Of a stretch of DNA of 64,000 bases, positions 16,463 through 26,028 are shown in pieces. The notes beneath the pieces are model-generated. The model worked only from the letters and a program-made list of their open reading frames with translations, did not search any database and was not told the DNA's origin. A program made the translations under genes and the position numbers. The number at the start of each line of letters is the position of its first letter. The stretch's first letter is position 1. Where the stretch lies: the NCBI RefSeq assembly GCF_018327685.1, contig NZ_BNEL01000001.1:558001-622000 (forward strand). The letters run 5' to 3'. The DNA comes from Streptomyces sp. TS71-3 (GTDB lineage Bacteria > Actinomycetota > Actinomycetes > Streptomycetales > Streptomycetaceae).

Positions 16463-17038
16463 ATGGTCAGGATGAGCGCAGAGGACCGGCGCGAAGGCGT
16501 CATCCGTGCGGCGTTGAGCGAGTTCGCCCGGGGCGGGTACTACGGCACCTCCACCGACGCGATCGCCAAACGCGTGGGGGTGTCGCAGCCGTACCTGTTC
16601 CGGCTCTTCCCCGACAAGCGGGCCATCTTCCTCGCGGCCGCCGAACGCTGCGTGGAAGTCATCGACCGGCTCTTCCGGAACGCCGCCGAGGGCAAGGAGG
16701 GCGAAGGGGCCCTCCATGCGATGGCCGGCGCGTACACCGAGATGGTCACGGGGCAGTCGGAGTGGCTGCTGATGCAGATGCAGCTGTACGTGGCCGCCGC
16801 GACGGCGGAGGCCGCCGGGGATCACGAGTTCGGCGAGGCCGTACGGGCCGGATGGGCGCGGCTCTGGGACACCGTGCACGAGCTCCTCGGCTCGGACGTC
16901 GACGAGACCACCACCTTCCTGGCCTGTGGCATGCTCATCAACTGCCTGGTGGCCATGGGGTTCCCCAGCGAACACAAGGTCTGGGCGGGGATCAGCTCGG
17001 TCGTGCTCAGCGAGCGCGGGGAGCGCGGCGAGCGCTGA
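16463..17038 (+). CDS. TetR family transcriptional regulator
   Basis: 191 residues from ATG 16463. The N-terminal helix-turn-helix is clear: GVIRAALSEFARGGYYGTSTDAIAKRVGVSQPYLFRLFPDKRAIF. The rest is the usual helical ligand-binding and dimerisation domain. An 18-bp palindrome before the gene is repeated before the downstream MFS exporter, so this regulator probably represses itself and the exporter until a toxic compound binds. The 168-base gap between the genes contains the second operator, giving the exporter its own promoter. Confidence 0.93.
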   Translation: MVRMSAEDRREGVIRAALSEFARGGYYGTSTDAIAKRVGVSQPYLFRLFPDKRAIFLAAAERCVEVIDRLFRNAAEGKEGEGALHAMAGAYTEMVTGQSEWLLMQMQLYVAAATAEAAGDHEFGEAVRAGWARLWDTVHELLGSDVDETTTFLACGMLINCLVAMGFPSEHKVWAGISSVVLSERGERGER

Positions 17039-17144
17039 CCCGACCGGCCCGCCGCCGAGCGCGCTGCCCGGCGGCGGGGACGACACGCACCACCTGACGA
17101 CCCTCATGCGCGCGCCTTGAGGGGCCGTTTCATGCTCCGAAAAG

Positions 17145-17162
17145 TTAGTGATCAATTACTAA
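17145..17162. promoter_or_regulatory. TetR operator upstream of the MFS exporter
   Basis: TTAGTGATCAATTACTAA is a near-perfect palindrome (TTAGT and ACTAA arms). It matches the site at 16436-16453, indicating common control by the TetR protein between them. Confidence 0.85.
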
Positions 17163-17206
17163 TCATCGTCTGAATCACCTGGACTGAGTCCACCTGGAGG
17201 GGAACC

Positions 17207-18760
17207 ATGTCCACACCCGATTCCTTGGCCGCAGGGGCCCCGGACCCCGGCCCCGACCCGGCGGGAGGCCCGGTGGTGCCCGCCGGAGCCGGCACCGGGA
17301 AGCCGACCGGGGCAGCCGCGGGGACACCGCGCTCGCGCGTCGTGTGGGCGCTCGTCACGACCAGCCTCGCCGGCTTCATGGCGGCGCTCGACAACCTCGT
17401 CGTCACCACCGCCCTGCCGTCCATCCGCAAGGACCTCGGCGGCGGTCTGGAGGACCTGGAGTGGACGGTGAGCGCGTACACGCTCACCTTCGCCGTGCTG
17501 CTGATGATGGGCGCCGCCCTGGGCGACCGGTTCGGCCGGCGCAGGCTCTTCGTCGCCGGGCTCGCCGTCTTCACCGGCGCCTCCGCGGCCGCGGCCTCGT
17601 CGTCCGGCATCGGGGAGCTGATCGCGGCGCGGGCCGTGCAGGGCGTCGGCGCGGCGGTGATGATGCCGCTCACCCTGACCCTGCTGACGGCCGCGGTACC
17701 GGCCGCGCGGCGCGGTGCGGCGCTCGGCATCTGGAGCGCCGTCAACGGCCTGGCGGTCGCCGGCGGCCCGCTCATCGGCGGCAGCCTCACCGAGCACATC
17801 TCCTGGCACTGGATCTTCTGGCTGAACGTGCCGATCGGCCTCGCCCTGCTGCTGCCCGCCCGCTTCCGGCTCGCCGAGTCCTACGCCCCCGACGCCCGTC
17901 TGGACGTCCCGGGCACCCTGCTGGCCAGCGCCGGGCTGTTCGGCGTGGTCTACGCGCTCGTGAACGCCGCGAGCGACGGCTGGACCGACACCTGGGTCCT
18001 GGCCGGGCTGGTCGGAGGGGCGGTGCTGCTCGCCGCGTTCGTGGCCTTCGAGCAGCGGGCGAAGCGCCCGATGCTGCCCATGCGGCTGTTCCGCAGCCGG
18101 GCGTTCTCCGGGATCAACGCGGCCAGCCTGCTGATGTTCCTGGGCATGTTCGGCTCGATCTTCCTGCTCAGCCAGTTCCTGCAAGGGGTCTCCGGCTACT
18201 CGCCGACCGAGGCCGGGCTGCGGATGCTGCCCTGGACCGGCATGCCGATGCTGGTCGCACCGGTCGCCGGCATCCTCGCCGACCGGATCGGTGGGCGGCC
18301 GGTCGTCGCGACCGGGCTGGCCTTGCAGGCGGCGGGGCTCGGGATGTTCGCGATGGTCCTGGCGCCGGACGTGAGCTACACGGCACAGCTTCCCGCGCTG
18401 ATCGTCAGCGGGCTGGGCATGGCGCTGTACTTCGCCCCCGCCGCGCACTTGGTGATGGCCAGCGTCCGGCCCGGTGAGCAGGGCATCGCCTCCGGCGCCA
18501 ACAACGCCATGCGGGAGGTGGGCGGCGCGCTCGGGATCGCCGTGCTGGCCACGGTCTTCGCCGATCACGGCGGCTACGGCAGCCCGCAGAGCTTCGTCGA
18601 CGGGCTCGTTCCCGCCCTCTGGATCGGCGCCGCCGCGGTGGCCCTCGCGGCGGTGGCGGCGCTGGTCATACCGCGCCGCCACGGCCTCAGGGCGGCCTCG
18701 GCCCCGGCTCCGGTCCCGGCCGAGCCGGTGTCCCGGGAGAGTGCGCCGGCCGGCGTCTGA
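17207..18760 (+). CDS. DHA2-type MFS drug exporter (EmrB/QacA-like)
   Basis: 517 residues from ATG 17207, with GGAGG at 17197 region. About fourteen membrane helices are visible. Family signatures include LDNLVVTTALPSIRKDLG in helix 1, GAALGDRFGRRRLF in the first cytoplasmic loop, and ARAVQGVGAAVMMPLTLTLL. These proton-driven antiporters expel lipophilic drugs or antibiotics. The matching operators around the adjacent TetR gene tie its expression to that regulator. The substrate cannot be predicted. Confidence 0.95.
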   Translation: MSTPDSLAAGAPDPGPDPAGGPVVPAGAGTGKPTGAAAGTPRSRVVWALVTTSLAGFMAALDNLVVTTALPSIRKDLGGGLEDLEWTVSAYTLTFAVLLMMGAALGDRFGRRRLFVAGLAVFTGASAAAASSSGIGELIAARAVQGVGAAVMMPLTLTLLTAAVPAARRGAALGIWSAVNGLAVAGGPLIGGSLTEHISWHWIFWLNVPIGLALLLPARFRLAESYAPDARLDVPGTLLASAGLFGVVYALVNAASDGWTDTWVLAGLVGGAVLLAAFVAFEQRAKRPMLPMRLFRSRAFSGINAASLLMFLGMFGSIFLLSQFLQGVSGYSPTEAGLRMLPWTGMPMLVAPVAGILADRIGGRPVVATGLALQAAGLGMFAMVLAPDVSYTAQLPALIVSGLGMALYFAPAAHLVMASVRPGEQGIASGANNAMREVGGALGIAVLATVFADHGGYGSPQSFVDGLVPALWIGAAAVALAAVAALVIPRRHGLRAASAPAPVPAEPVSRESAPAGV

Positions 18761-18956
18761 ACCGGCCCGGCGGCACCTTCCCCACCTCGTTCGGCGGCGG
18801 CCCGGCACGGGCGCGGTGACCCGCGTCCCCGCCGGGCCGCCCCAGCCGGACGGCTGGCCGCGGAGCACCGGAGCCCGCCCTCGGGGAAAGGGCGCCCGCG
18901 GGGGAAGGGCGCCGCCCGTTCTGTGCGGCGCGCGCCGGGCCCGTACCCTTCTGGTC

Positions 18957-20024
18957 GTGCACGAACTCCACGACGCCCCGCTCGCTCCCCTCACCACCTT
19001 CCGGCTCGGCGGCCCCGCCACCCGGCTCGCCACCGCGACCACCGAGGCCGAGCTGATCGCCGCGGTCCGTGCCGCCGACGCCGAGGGCACGCCGCTGCTG
19101 CTCGTCGGCGGGGGCAGCAATCTCGTGATCGCCGACGAGGGCTTCGACGGCACCGCCGTGCACATCGCCACCACCGGCTTCGAGCTGGACGGCACCGACC
19201 TGGAGGTGGCGGCGGGCGAGACCTGGACGGACGCGGTCGCCCAGACCGTGGAGAAGGGACTCGCCGGCATCGAGTGCCTGGCCGGCATCCCCGGCTCGGC
19301 GGGCGCCACCCCGATACAGAACGTCGGCGCCTACGGGCAGGAGGTCTCGTCCACCATCACGGAAGTGATCGCCTACGACCGGCGGGCGGGTGAGACGGTG
19401 ACGGTTCCGAGCGCCGAGTGCGCGTTCTCGTACCGGCACAGTCGCTTCAAGGCCGACCCCGACCGCTTCGTGGTGCTGCGGGTGCGGTTCCGGCTGGAGG
19501 ACGCCGACGGCCTCTCCGCGCCGGTCCGCTATGGCGAGACGGCCAGGGCGCTGGGCGTGGACGTGGGCGACCGGGTGCCGCTCGCCCGGGCGCGCGAGAC
19601 GGTGCTGAAGCTGCGCGCGGGCAAGGGCATGGTGCTCGATCCGGACGACCACGACACCTGGTCCGCCGGCTCGTTCTTCACCAATCCCGTGCTCGTCGAC
19701 GAGGAGTTCGCCGCGTTCCACGCGCGCGTGGTGGACCGGCTCGGCGACGACGTCTCCTTTCCGGCCTTCCCGACGGGCGAGGGGCGCACGAAGCTGTCCG
19801 CCGCCTGGCTGATCGACAAGGCGGGCTTCAGCAAGGGGTACGGCCCCGCCTCCGGCCGCGTCTCCATCTCCACCAAGCACACCCTGGCGCTCACCAACCG
19901 CGGCGGCGCGCGGACGGCGGACCTCCTCGCGCTGGCCAGGGAGGTCGCCGCCGGCGTCGAGGATGCCTTCGGGGTGCGGCTGGTCAACGAGCCGATGACG
20001 GTGGGCTGCTCCCTGTGGGACTGA
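18957..20024 (+). CDS. murB: UDP-N-acetylmuramate dehydrogenase MurB
   Basis: 355 residues from GTG 18957 (VHELHDAPLAPLTTFRLGG). There is no ribosome site; a TACCCT box lies only a few bases upstream, which would fit a leaderless transcript. MurB reduces UDP-GlcNAc-enolpyruvate to UDP-MurNAc using NADPH and FAD in peptidoglycan synthesis. FAD-binding GGGSNLVIADEGFDG, the GIPGSAGATPIQNVGAYGQE block, the arginine in SYRHSRFK, the proton-donor serine in SAGSFFTNP and the final glutamate in VNEPMTVG are all present. Confidence 0.96.
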   Translation: MHELHDAPLAPLTTFRLGGPATRLATATTEAELIAAVRAADAEGTPLLLVGGGSNLVIADEGFDGTAVHIATTGFELDGTDLEVAAGETWTDAVAQTVEKGLAGIECLAGIPGSAGATPIQNVGAYGQEVSSTITEVIAYDRRAGETVTVPSAECAFSYRHSRFKADPDRFVVLRVRFRLEDADGLSAPVRYGETARALGVDVGDRVPLARARETVLKLRAGKGMVLDPDDHDTWSAGSFFTNPVLVDEEFAAFHARVVDRLGDDVSFPAFPTGEGRTKLSAAWLIDKAGFSKGYGPASGRVSISTKHTLALTNRGGARTADLLALAREVAAGVEDAFGVRLVNEPMTVGCSLWD

Positions 20025-20145
20025 GGCGGTCCTCCCTGCGGGGCTGGAGGGCCCTTCCCCGCGGAGCTGAGGCGATCGTCTCCGCAGGGCGGATGACGGG
20101 TCCTCCCCGCGGGGCTGAGGTGATTCCTCCCGTGGACCCGAGGCG

Positions 20146-20778
20146 TCAGTACGCCACTCCCACGCCCTGGTGCACGGTCGCAGGGTCCGACAGCGCCGCG
20201 AGCATCGCGTGGGCCACGTCCGGGCGCCCGATGGTGCGGCCCCTGCGCGGGGTGCCGCCGACGACCGTGCGGTAGGCGCCGGTGAGCGGCTGGTCCGTGA
20301 GCTTCGGCGGGCGCACCGACGTCCAGTCCGCGGCGCTGCGGGCGAGTTCCTGCTCCATGGCGGTCAGGTCGGCGTAGACGGCGTTGAGGAACGCCTTGAC
20401 CACCGAGACCATCGCGCGGTCGACGAACGGCTCGCCCTCGGCCGGCGGGCCCACCGGTGCCGCGGAGACCACGACGAGGCGGCGCACGCCCTCCGCGTCC
20501 ATCGCGCCGAGCACCGTCCGCGTCAGCTCGGCGGCGATCCCGGCCTCGCTCCGGCTGCGCGCCCCCAGACCGGACAGCACCGCCTCCCTTCCGGCCACCG
20601 CCGGCCGTACCGCCTCGGGGTCCCGCAGATCCGCGCGGAACACCTCCAGGCGCTCACCTCGCACCGGCAGCCGGGCAGGGTCCCGCACCACGGCGGTCAC
20701 CTGGTGGCCCGCGGCCAGGCCCTGCCGGACGATCTCCTTGCCGACGCCGCCGGTCGCACCGAACACCGTGAGCTTCAT
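20146..20778 (-). CDS. NAD(P)H-binding SDR-like protein (NmrA/YwnB type)
   Basis: 210 residues from ATG 20778, chosen for the GGAGGAGG site immediately upstream. It starts MKLTVFGATGGVGKEIVRQGL, a classic Rossmann GxxGxxG, and keeps RRLVVVSAAP and a C-terminal RTIGRPDVAHAML block. The family includes flavin and quinone reductases and redox sensors. Two tandem operator-like sites lie between it and the divergent TetR gene, so it is almost certainly that regulator's target. Confidence 0.9.
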   Translation of the reverse strand: MKLTVFGATGGVGKEIVRQGLAAGHQVTAVVRDPARLPVRGERLEVFRADLRDPEAVRPAVAGREAVLSGLGARSRSEAGIAAELTRTVLGAMDAEGVRRLVVVSAAPVGPPAEGEPFVDRAMVSVVKAFLNAVYADLTAMEQELARSAADWTSVRPPKLTDQPLTGAYRTVVGGTPRRGRTIGRPDVAHAMLAALSDPATVHQGVGVAY

Positions 20779-20792
20779 GGCACCTCCTCCGG

Positions 20793-20813
20793 GTGGGTAA
20801 GTATTCACTCACC
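20793..20813. promoter_or_regulatory. Operator 1 for the divergent TetR regulator
   Basis: GGGTAAGTATTCACTCACC, an imperfect palindrome, 15 bases before the SDR-like gene. Confidence 0.78.
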
Positions 20814-20819
20814 ACTAGA

Positions 20820-20840
20820 GTGGGTAAGTACTCACTCACC
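20820..20840. promoter_or_regulatory. Operator 2 for the divergent TetR regulator
   Basis: GGGTAAGTACTCACTCACC differs from operator 1 at one base. The two start 27 bases apart, so dimers would lie on different helical faces. Confidence 0.78.
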
Positions 20841-20857
20841 CGTCAAGCCACTCCGGC

Positions 20858-20927
20858 GGGATTCGTTCAGCGGGATTCGTTCGGCAGGATTCGTCCGCGA
20901 GGATCCGTTCGGCAGGATCCGACCGTC
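20858..20927. repeat. 14-bp tandem repeat, 5 copies
   Basis: gggattcgttcagc, gggattcgttcggc, aggattcgtccgcg, aggatccgttcggc and aggatccgaccgtc follow one another with exact period 14, in the leader of the TetR gene. Confidence 0.88.
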
Positions 20928-20943
20928 AGCACAGGGAGCGTGT

Positions 20944-21540
20944 ATGGAGCAGCGGCCCACCCGGCAGCGCATTCTGGACGCCGCGCACGAGCTCATGCTG
21001 ACCGTCGGGCTCGCCCGTACCACCACGAAGGAGATCGCACGGGCGGCCGGCTGCTCGGAGGCGGCTCTCTACAAGCACTTCGCCAGCAAGGAGGAGCTGT
21101 TCATCAGCGTCCTCAAGGAGCGGCTGCCGCAGCTCACGCCGCTGCTTGACGAGCTGACCGAACGGCCGGGGGAGGGCGGCCTCGAGGCGAACCTCACCGA
21201 GATCGCCCGCCGCGCCGCCCTCTTCTACGAGCAGAGCTTCCCGATCGCCGCCTCGCTCTACGCCGAGGTGCAGCTCAAACGCCGCCACGACCAGGCGCTC
21301 AGGGAACTCGGCAGCGGCCCGCACCGCCCCATCGAGGGGCTGGCCGCCTACCTGCGGGCCGAGCAGGCCATCGGCCGGATCCGGCCCGGCGCCGACACCT
21401 TCGCCGCCGCCTCGCTCCTGCTGGGGGCATGCGCCCAGCGGGCGTTCGCGTACGACATGACCGAGGCGGGCCGCCCGCTCCAGCCGGTCGGCGAGTTCGC
21501 CGCGGGGCTGGCCCAGACCCTGCTGATGGGGATCGCTTAG
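20944..21540 (+). CDS. TetR family transcriptional regulator
   Basis: 198 residues from ATG 20944, with AGGGAG upstream. The DNA-binding domain RQRILDAAHELMLTVGLARTTTKEIARAAGCSEAALYKHFASKEELF is canonical. Divergent from the SDR-like gene at 20778; two near-identical operator-like palindromes lie in the shared region, so it probably represses both genes. The ligand is unknown. Confidence 0.92.
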   Translation: MEQRPTRQRILDAAHELMLTVGLARTTTKEIARAAGCSEAALYKHFASKEELFISVLKERLPQLTPLLDELTERPGEGGLEANLTEIARRAALFYEQSFPIAASLYAEVQLKRRHDQALRELGSGPHRPIEGLAAYLRAEQAIGRIRPGADTFAAASLLLGACAQRAFAYDMTEAGRPLQPVGEFAAGLAQTLLMGIA

Positions 21541-21573
21541 TCGGATGACTCCGACAACGCGGCGAGGTGCGGT

Positions 21574-21612
21574 GCTGGGGGCACCTCCCACGCCCTTCAG
21601 GCAGTGGGGGAG
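21574..21612. repeat. Dispersed palindromic element, copy A
   Basis: About 39 bp with gctgggggcacctccca and gcagtgggggag arms, able to fold into a hairpin. Related copies occur at 28237, 29327 and 55473 in this window. Confidence 0.8.
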
Positions 21613-21673
21613 TCGCAAGCACACGAAGATCCGCCGGACATGGCCTAGCGGCGTCGGGGACCGCCTGGAGGTG

Positions 21674-22696
21674 TCAGTCGGACAGCCAGGCGTCCACGCC
21701 CGCGAGCAGCTTCTCGCGCACGTCGCCGGGGGCTGCCGAGGCCTGGATGGACTGCCGCGCCAGCTCGGCCAGGTCCGCGTCACTGAAGCCGTGGTACCGC
21801 CGTGCGATCTCGTACTGGGCGGCCAGCCGGGACCCGAACAGCAGCGGGTCGTCGGCGCCCAGCGCCAGCGGGACCCCGGCGTCGTACAACTGGCGCAGCG
21901 GGACGTCCTCCGGCTTCTCGTACACCCCCAGGGCGACGTTGGACGTCGGGCAGACCTCGCAGGTGACCCCCCGCTCGGCGAGCAGCCGGACGAGCGCCGG
22001 GTCCTCCGCGGCCCGCACGCCGTGGCCGATCCGGGCGGCCCTGAGGTCGTCCAGGCAGTCGCGCACCGACTCGGGTCCCGTCAGCTCGCCGCCGTGCGGC
22101 ACCGAGAGCAGCCCGCCCTCCCGTGCGATGGCGAAGGCCCGGTCGAAGTCCCTGGCCATGCCGCGCCGCTCGTCGTTGGAGAGCCCGAAGCCGACGACGC
22201 CGCGGTCGGCGAAGCGCACCGCGAGCCGCGCGAGGGTGCGGGCGTCCAGGGGGTGCTTCATGCGGTTCGCGGCGATCAGTACACGCATGCCGAGCCCCGT
22301 GTCACGCGAGGCGGTCTCCACGGCGTCCAGGATGATCTCCATCGCGGGGGTCAGCCCGCCCAGCCGGGGTGCGTACGAGGTGGGGTCCACCTGGATCTCC
22401 AGCCACCCGCTGCCGTCCCGCAGGTCCTCCTCGGCAGCCTCGCGCACCAGCCGCCGGATGTCGTCCGGCTCTCTCAGGCAGGCCCGCGCGGCGTCGTAGA
22501 GGCGCTGGAAGCGGAACCAGCCGCGCTCGTCGGTGGCGCGCAGCTTCGGCGGCTCCCCGGCCGTGAGCGCGTCCGGCAGGCGGACTCCGTATTTGTCGGC
22601 GAGCTCCAGCAGCGTGGCGGGCCGCATAGACCCGGTGAAGTGCAGGTGCAGATGGGCCTTGGGCAGCTCGCTTACGTCACGTACTCCTCGCTCCAT
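21674..22696 (-). CDS. add: Adenosine deaminase
   Basis: 340 residues from ATG 22696. Adenosine deaminase converts adenosine to inosine in purine salvage. The zinc and catalytic motifs are intact: KAHLHLHFTGSM near the N-terminus, VPHGGE, RIGHGVRA, CPTSNVALG and ALGADDPLLFGS. FTGS replaces the more common LxGS. Length is typical. Streptomyces carry several paralogues, so substrate preference is not certain. Conserved neighbour order with murB and the aminotransferase supports a core gene. Confidence 0.93.
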   Translation of the reverse strand: MERGVRDVSELPKAHLHLHFTGSMRPATLLELADKYGVRLPDALTAGEPPKLRATDERGWFRFQRLYDAARACLREPDDIRRLVREAAEEDLRDGSGWLEIQVDPTSYAPRLGGLTPAMEIILDAVETASRDTGLGMRVLIAANRMKHPLDARTLARLAVRFADRGVVGFGLSNDERRGMARDFDRAFAIAREGGLLSVPHGGELTGPESVRDCLDDLRAARIGHGVRAAEDPALVRLLAERGVTCEVCPTSNVALGVYEKPEDVPLRQLYDAGVPLALGADDPLLFGSRLAAQYEIARRYHGFSDADLAELARQSIQASAAPGDVREKLLAGVDAWLSD

Positions 22697-23109
22697 TCAA
22701 GGATCTTGCCGTATCGGGAGCCGGAGGTGGTAACCGGAATGCCTGTTCGGTCCTTGCCCGGACGAATGAGGGGGCGGCGTCATGGCGCCGCGTCAACGCC
22801 TGTGCGGGGGCGGGCGGAGCGGTGACGCGCGCCGCTCTTGGGGGCGCCCACCCCCCTGCGCCCTCCGGGGCTTTACCGACCGGGGCGGTGGGTTTCGGTC
22901 GTGTCCGGATCGTCTGTCTCGGCCGGTTGCTCGCGCAGTTCCCCGCGCCCCTTGAGGGGCGCGGCCAGCCCTCGTGCCCCGAAGGGGCGCGGGGAACTGC
23001 GCGACCAGCCGAAGTGATACCGGCACGTCGCCGGCGTCCTGAGGGGGCACCCTCGGACGTCTCGGACCGCCGGCAGGCGGCGGACCCGGCACCCCCGCGC
23101 GTCGGCGCG
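22697..23109. other. Spacer of about 410 bp, dispersed repeats
   Basis: No gene supported. It contains two inverted copies of the gcgcggggaactgcgcga element, listed next. Confidence 0.6.
22926..23010. repeat. Inverted pair of the gcgcggggaactgcgcga dispersed element
   Basis: A reverse copy (tcgcgcagttccccgcgcccc, about 22931-22951) is followed by a forward copy at 22984-23010. The pair could form a large hairpin. Other copies lie at 29530, 55272, 55372 and 55444. The element is, from memory, common across Streptomyces chromosomes. Confidence 0.82.
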
Positions 23110-24345
23110 TCAGTCCTTGGCCTCGGCCAGCAGCTTCTGGAGTCGGGAGACGCCCTCCACCAGGTCCTCGTCGCCGAGCGCGTAGGACAGGCGCAGGTAT
23201 CCGGGTGTGCCGAACGCCTCACCCGGCACGATCGCGACCTCGGCCTCCTCCAGGATGACCGCGGCGAGCTCGACGGTGTTCGCGGGGCGCTTGCCGCGGA
23301 TGTCCTTGCCGAGCAGGCCCTTCACCGAGGGGTACACGTAGAAGGCGCCCTCGGGCTCGGGGCAGACCACGCCGTCGATCTCGTTCAGCATCCGCACGAT
23401 GGTCCTGCGGCGCCGGTCGAAGGCTTCCCCCATGGCCGCGACGGCCGACAGGTCGCCGGAGACGGCGGCCAGGGCGGCGGCCTGGGAGACGTTCGCCACA
23501 TTGGAGGTGGCGTGCGACTGCATGTTGGTGGCGGCCTTGACGACGTCCTTGGGGCCGATGAGCCAGCCCACCCGCCAGCCGGTCATGGCGTACGTCTTCG
23601 CCACGCCGTTCACGACGATGCACTTGTCCCGCAGCTCCGGCACGGCGACCGGCAGCGACGTGGCGGTCGCGTCGCCGTAGACCAGGTGCTCGTAGATCTC
23701 GTCGGTGAGCACCCACAGGCCGTGCTCGACGGCCCAGCGGCCGATCGCCTCGGTCTCGGCCCTGCCGTACACGGCGCCGGTCGGGTTGGACGGCGAGACG
23801 AAGAGCACCACCTTCGTGCGCTCCGTGCGGGCGGCCTCCAGCTGCTCCACCGAGACACGGTAGCCCGTGGACTCGTCCGCGACGACCTCCACCGGCACAC
23901 CGCCGGCGAGCCGGATGGACTCCGGGTAGGTCGTCCAGTACGGCGCCGGGACGATGACCTCGTCGCCCGGGTCCAGGATCGCGGCGAACGCCTCGTAGAT
24001 GGCCTGCTTGCCGCCGTTGGTGATCAGCACCTGCGACGCGTCCACCTCGTAGCCGGAGTCGCGCCGTGTCTTCTCCACGATGGCGGCCTTGAGCTCGGGG
24101 AGCCCGCCGGCCGGGGTGTAGCGGTGGTACTTCGGGTTCCTGCATGCCTCGACGGCCGCGTCGACGATGTAGTCGGGGGTCGGGAAGTCGGGCTCGCCGG
24201 CTCCGAAGCCGATCACCGGGCGCCCGGCGGCCTTGAGGGCCTTGGCCTTGGCGTCGACGGCGAGGGTCGCTGACTCTGTGATCGATCCGACCCGGGCGGA
24301 GACCCGGCGTCCGGCTGACTCAGGGGAAGGGGTTGCAGCGCTCAT
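23110..24345 (-). CDS. aspC: Pyridoxal-phosphate aminotransferase (aspartate aminotransferase, class I)
   Basis: 411 residues from ATG 24345 ([20 protein letters not shown]); an ATG three codons upstream is also possible. Fold-type I aminotransferase motifs are present: [52 protein letters not shown], the PLP lysine in [16 protein letters not shown], and the substrate arginine in GYLRLSYA. It makes aspartate from oxaloacetate and glutamate, or is a prephenate/aspartate enzyme of the same subgroup. Reverse strand, divergent from tRNA-Trp. Confidence 0.92.
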   Translation of the reverse strand: MSAATPSPESAGRRVSARVGSITESATLAVDAKAKALKAAGRPVIGFGAGEPDFPTPDYIVDAAVEACRNPKYHRYTPAGGLPELKAAIVEKTRRDSGYEVDASQVLITNGGKQAIYEAFAAILDPGDEVIVPAPYWTTYPESIRLAGGVPVEVVADESTGYRVSVEQLEAARTERTKVVLFVSPSNPTGAVYGRAETEAIGRWAVEHGLWVLTDEIYEHLVYGDATATSLPVAVPELRDKCIVVNGVAKTYAMTGWRVGWLIGPKDVVKAATNMQSHATSNVANVSQAAALAAVSGDLSAVAAMGEAFDRRRRTIVRMLNEIDGVVCPEPEGAFYVYPSVKGLLGKDIRGKRPANTVELAAVILEEAEVAIVPGEAFGTPGYLRLSYALGDEDLVEGVSRLQKLLAEAKD

Positions 24346-24617
24346 GCGCCCCATCGTTCCAGACCTGAAACGTCCAGGGCACACGGGTTTCATGAAGCGC
24401 ATACCCGGGCAGGGCCGCGCACCGGCGACCTTCCGCCGTCCCTCCGGCGGTCTTCGGGGCACCAGCGGGGGGCGCTCACCCTCGGCCGTCTCTGGCTTTC
24501 TGTTCGACGTCGGCCCATCGACCACGTACACTCACCTGTCGTTGGCTCTCGACGCAGTCCGTCAACTGCACCCGGTGCACCCGGGCGGATGCGGTAGGTT
24601 GGGGGGCATCAGTACAA

Positions 24618-24690
24618 AGGGTCGTAGCTCAATTGGTAGAGCACTGGTCTCCAAAACCAGCGGTTGCGGGTTCGAGTCCCTCCGGCCCTG
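24618..24690 (+). tRNA. tRNA-Trp (CCA)
   Basis: 73 nt. Acceptor AGGGTCG pairs with CGGCCCT; anticodon loop CTCCAAA; T-loop ttcgagt; discriminator G. It precedes secE as in other actinobacteria. Confidence 0.97.
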
Positions 24691-24798
24691 CTAGGCACAT
24701 CCCGCCTGGGGTGTGTGGGCAAGTACGTACCGCAGAAGCATCGCCGTGCGGCTCTACCGGGCGCGGCACGGCCACGACCCGGGATCAGGTGAGGAAGA

Positions 24799-25086
24799 GT
24801 GGCGGACGCCGTGGGCTCCATCGACATGCCTGATGCTCAGGACGAAGAGGTACAGGAGCCCAAGAAGACCCGTAAGGGTGGTAAGCGTGGGAAGCGGGGC
24901 CCTCTGGGCCGGCTCGGGCTTTTCTACCGCCAGGTGATCGCCGAGCTCCGGAAGGTCGTCTGGCCCACTCGCCATCAGCTCACGACATACACCACCGTGG
25001 TGATTGTGTTCGTTGTCATCATGATCGCCATCGTGACCGTGATTGACTATGGGCTCGATCACGTCGCCAAGTACGTCTTCGGCTGA
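24799..25086 (+). CDS. secE: Preprotein translocase subunit SecE
   Basis: 95 residues from GTG 24799, with GAGGAAG just before. SecE is the essential clamp of the SecYEG channel. An acidic then Lys/Arg-rich N-terminus precedes the conserved FYRQVIAELRKVVWPTRHQL amphipathic helix and a single membrane helix (about 65-85). First gene of the secE-nusG pair; 78 bases separate it from nusG. Confidence 0.96.
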   Translation: MADAVGSIDMPDAQDEEVQEPKKTRKGGKRGKRGPLGRLGLFYRQVIAELRKVVWPTRHQLTTYTTVVIVFVVIMIAIVTVIDYGLDHVAKYVFG

Positions 25087-25164
25087 GCCGAGAGCGAAAG
25101 ACGCCCTGATCGGCGTCCTTTTCGCATGTTCCACCCCTATGTATCCGAGGAAGAAGCAGCAACC

Positions 25165-26028
25165 GTGTCCGACCCGAATCTGAACGACGCCGCGCAGTCC
25201 GCGAGCGCGAGCTCCGAGTCCGCCGAGGACGAGCTCGACATCGTGGAGGCGGCAGACCCGGACCAGACGGAGGGCGGGGACCAGGCCGAGGCCGCCGATG
25301 CCGCTGCGGGCGAGGCCGCCGAAGAGGCTGCCGTGCACGTCGAGGGGGAGGCCGAGGCCGTCGCCGAGGCCGCGGAGGACGAGGCCGCGGAGGAGCAGGA
25401 GACCGAGGTGGTCGACCCGGTCGCAGCGCTCCGTGACGAGCTGCGCATCCTGCCCGGCGAGTGGTACGTGATCCACACCTACGCGGGCTACGAGAACCGC
25501 GTGAAGACCAACCTCGAGCAGCGCGCGGTCTCCCTGAACGTCGAGGACTACATCTTCCAGGCCGAGGTGCCCCAGGAAGAGGTCGTCCAGATCAAGAACG
25601 GCGACCGCAAGACCATCCGGCAGAACAAGCTCCCGGGCTACGTCCTGGTCCGCATGGACCTGACGAACGAGTCCTGGGGCGTCGTCCGGAACACCCCGGG
25701 TGTCACGGGCTTCGTCGGCAACGCCTACGACCCGTACCCGCTGACGCTGGACGAGATCGTCAAGATGCTCGCCCCGGAGGCCGAGGAGAAGGCGGCCCGC
25801 GAGGCGGCCGAGGCCGAAGGCAAGCCGATCCCGCAGCGCAAGGTCGAGGTCCAGGTGCTGGACTTCGAGGTCGGCGACTCGGTCACCGTCACCGACGGCC
25901 CGTTCGCCACCCTCCAGGCCACGATCAACGAGATCAACCCGGACTCCAAGAAGGTCAAGGGCCTCGTCGAGATCTTCGGCCGTGAGACTCCGGTCGAGCT
26001 GAGCTTCGACCAGATCCAGAAGAACTAG
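25165..26028 (+). CDS. nusG: Transcription termination/antitermination protein NusG
   Basis: 287 residues from GTG 25165; GAGGAAG lies upstream, and this start avoids a poorly conserved in-frame ATG at 25126. NusG binds RNA polymerase and links it to Rho or the ribosome. A long acidic Ala/Glu-rich N-terminal extension of about 90 residues, usual in actinobacteria, precedes the NGN domain ([45 protein letters not shown]). The C-terminal KOW domain has [21 protein letters not shown]. Confidence 0.96.
   Translation: MSDPNLNDAAQSASASSESAEDELDIVEAADPDQTEGGDQAEAADAAAGEAAEEAAVHVEGEAEAVAEAAEDEAAEEQETEVVDPVAALRDELRILPGEWYVIHTYAGYENRVKTNLEQRAVSLNVEDYIFQAEVPQEEVVQIKNGDRKTIRQNKLPGYVLVRMDLTNESWGVVRNTPGVTGFVGNAYDPYPLTLDEIVKMLAPEAEEKAAREAAEAEGKPIPQRKVEVQVLDFEVGDSVTVTDGPFATLQATINEINPDSKKVKGLVEIFGRETPVELSFDQIQKN

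Noticed and set aside
17159..19309. Reverse-strand 716-codon frame across the MFS exporter and murB
   Set aside because: It spans two well-supported forward genes, has no recognisable domains, and mirrors their codon bias.
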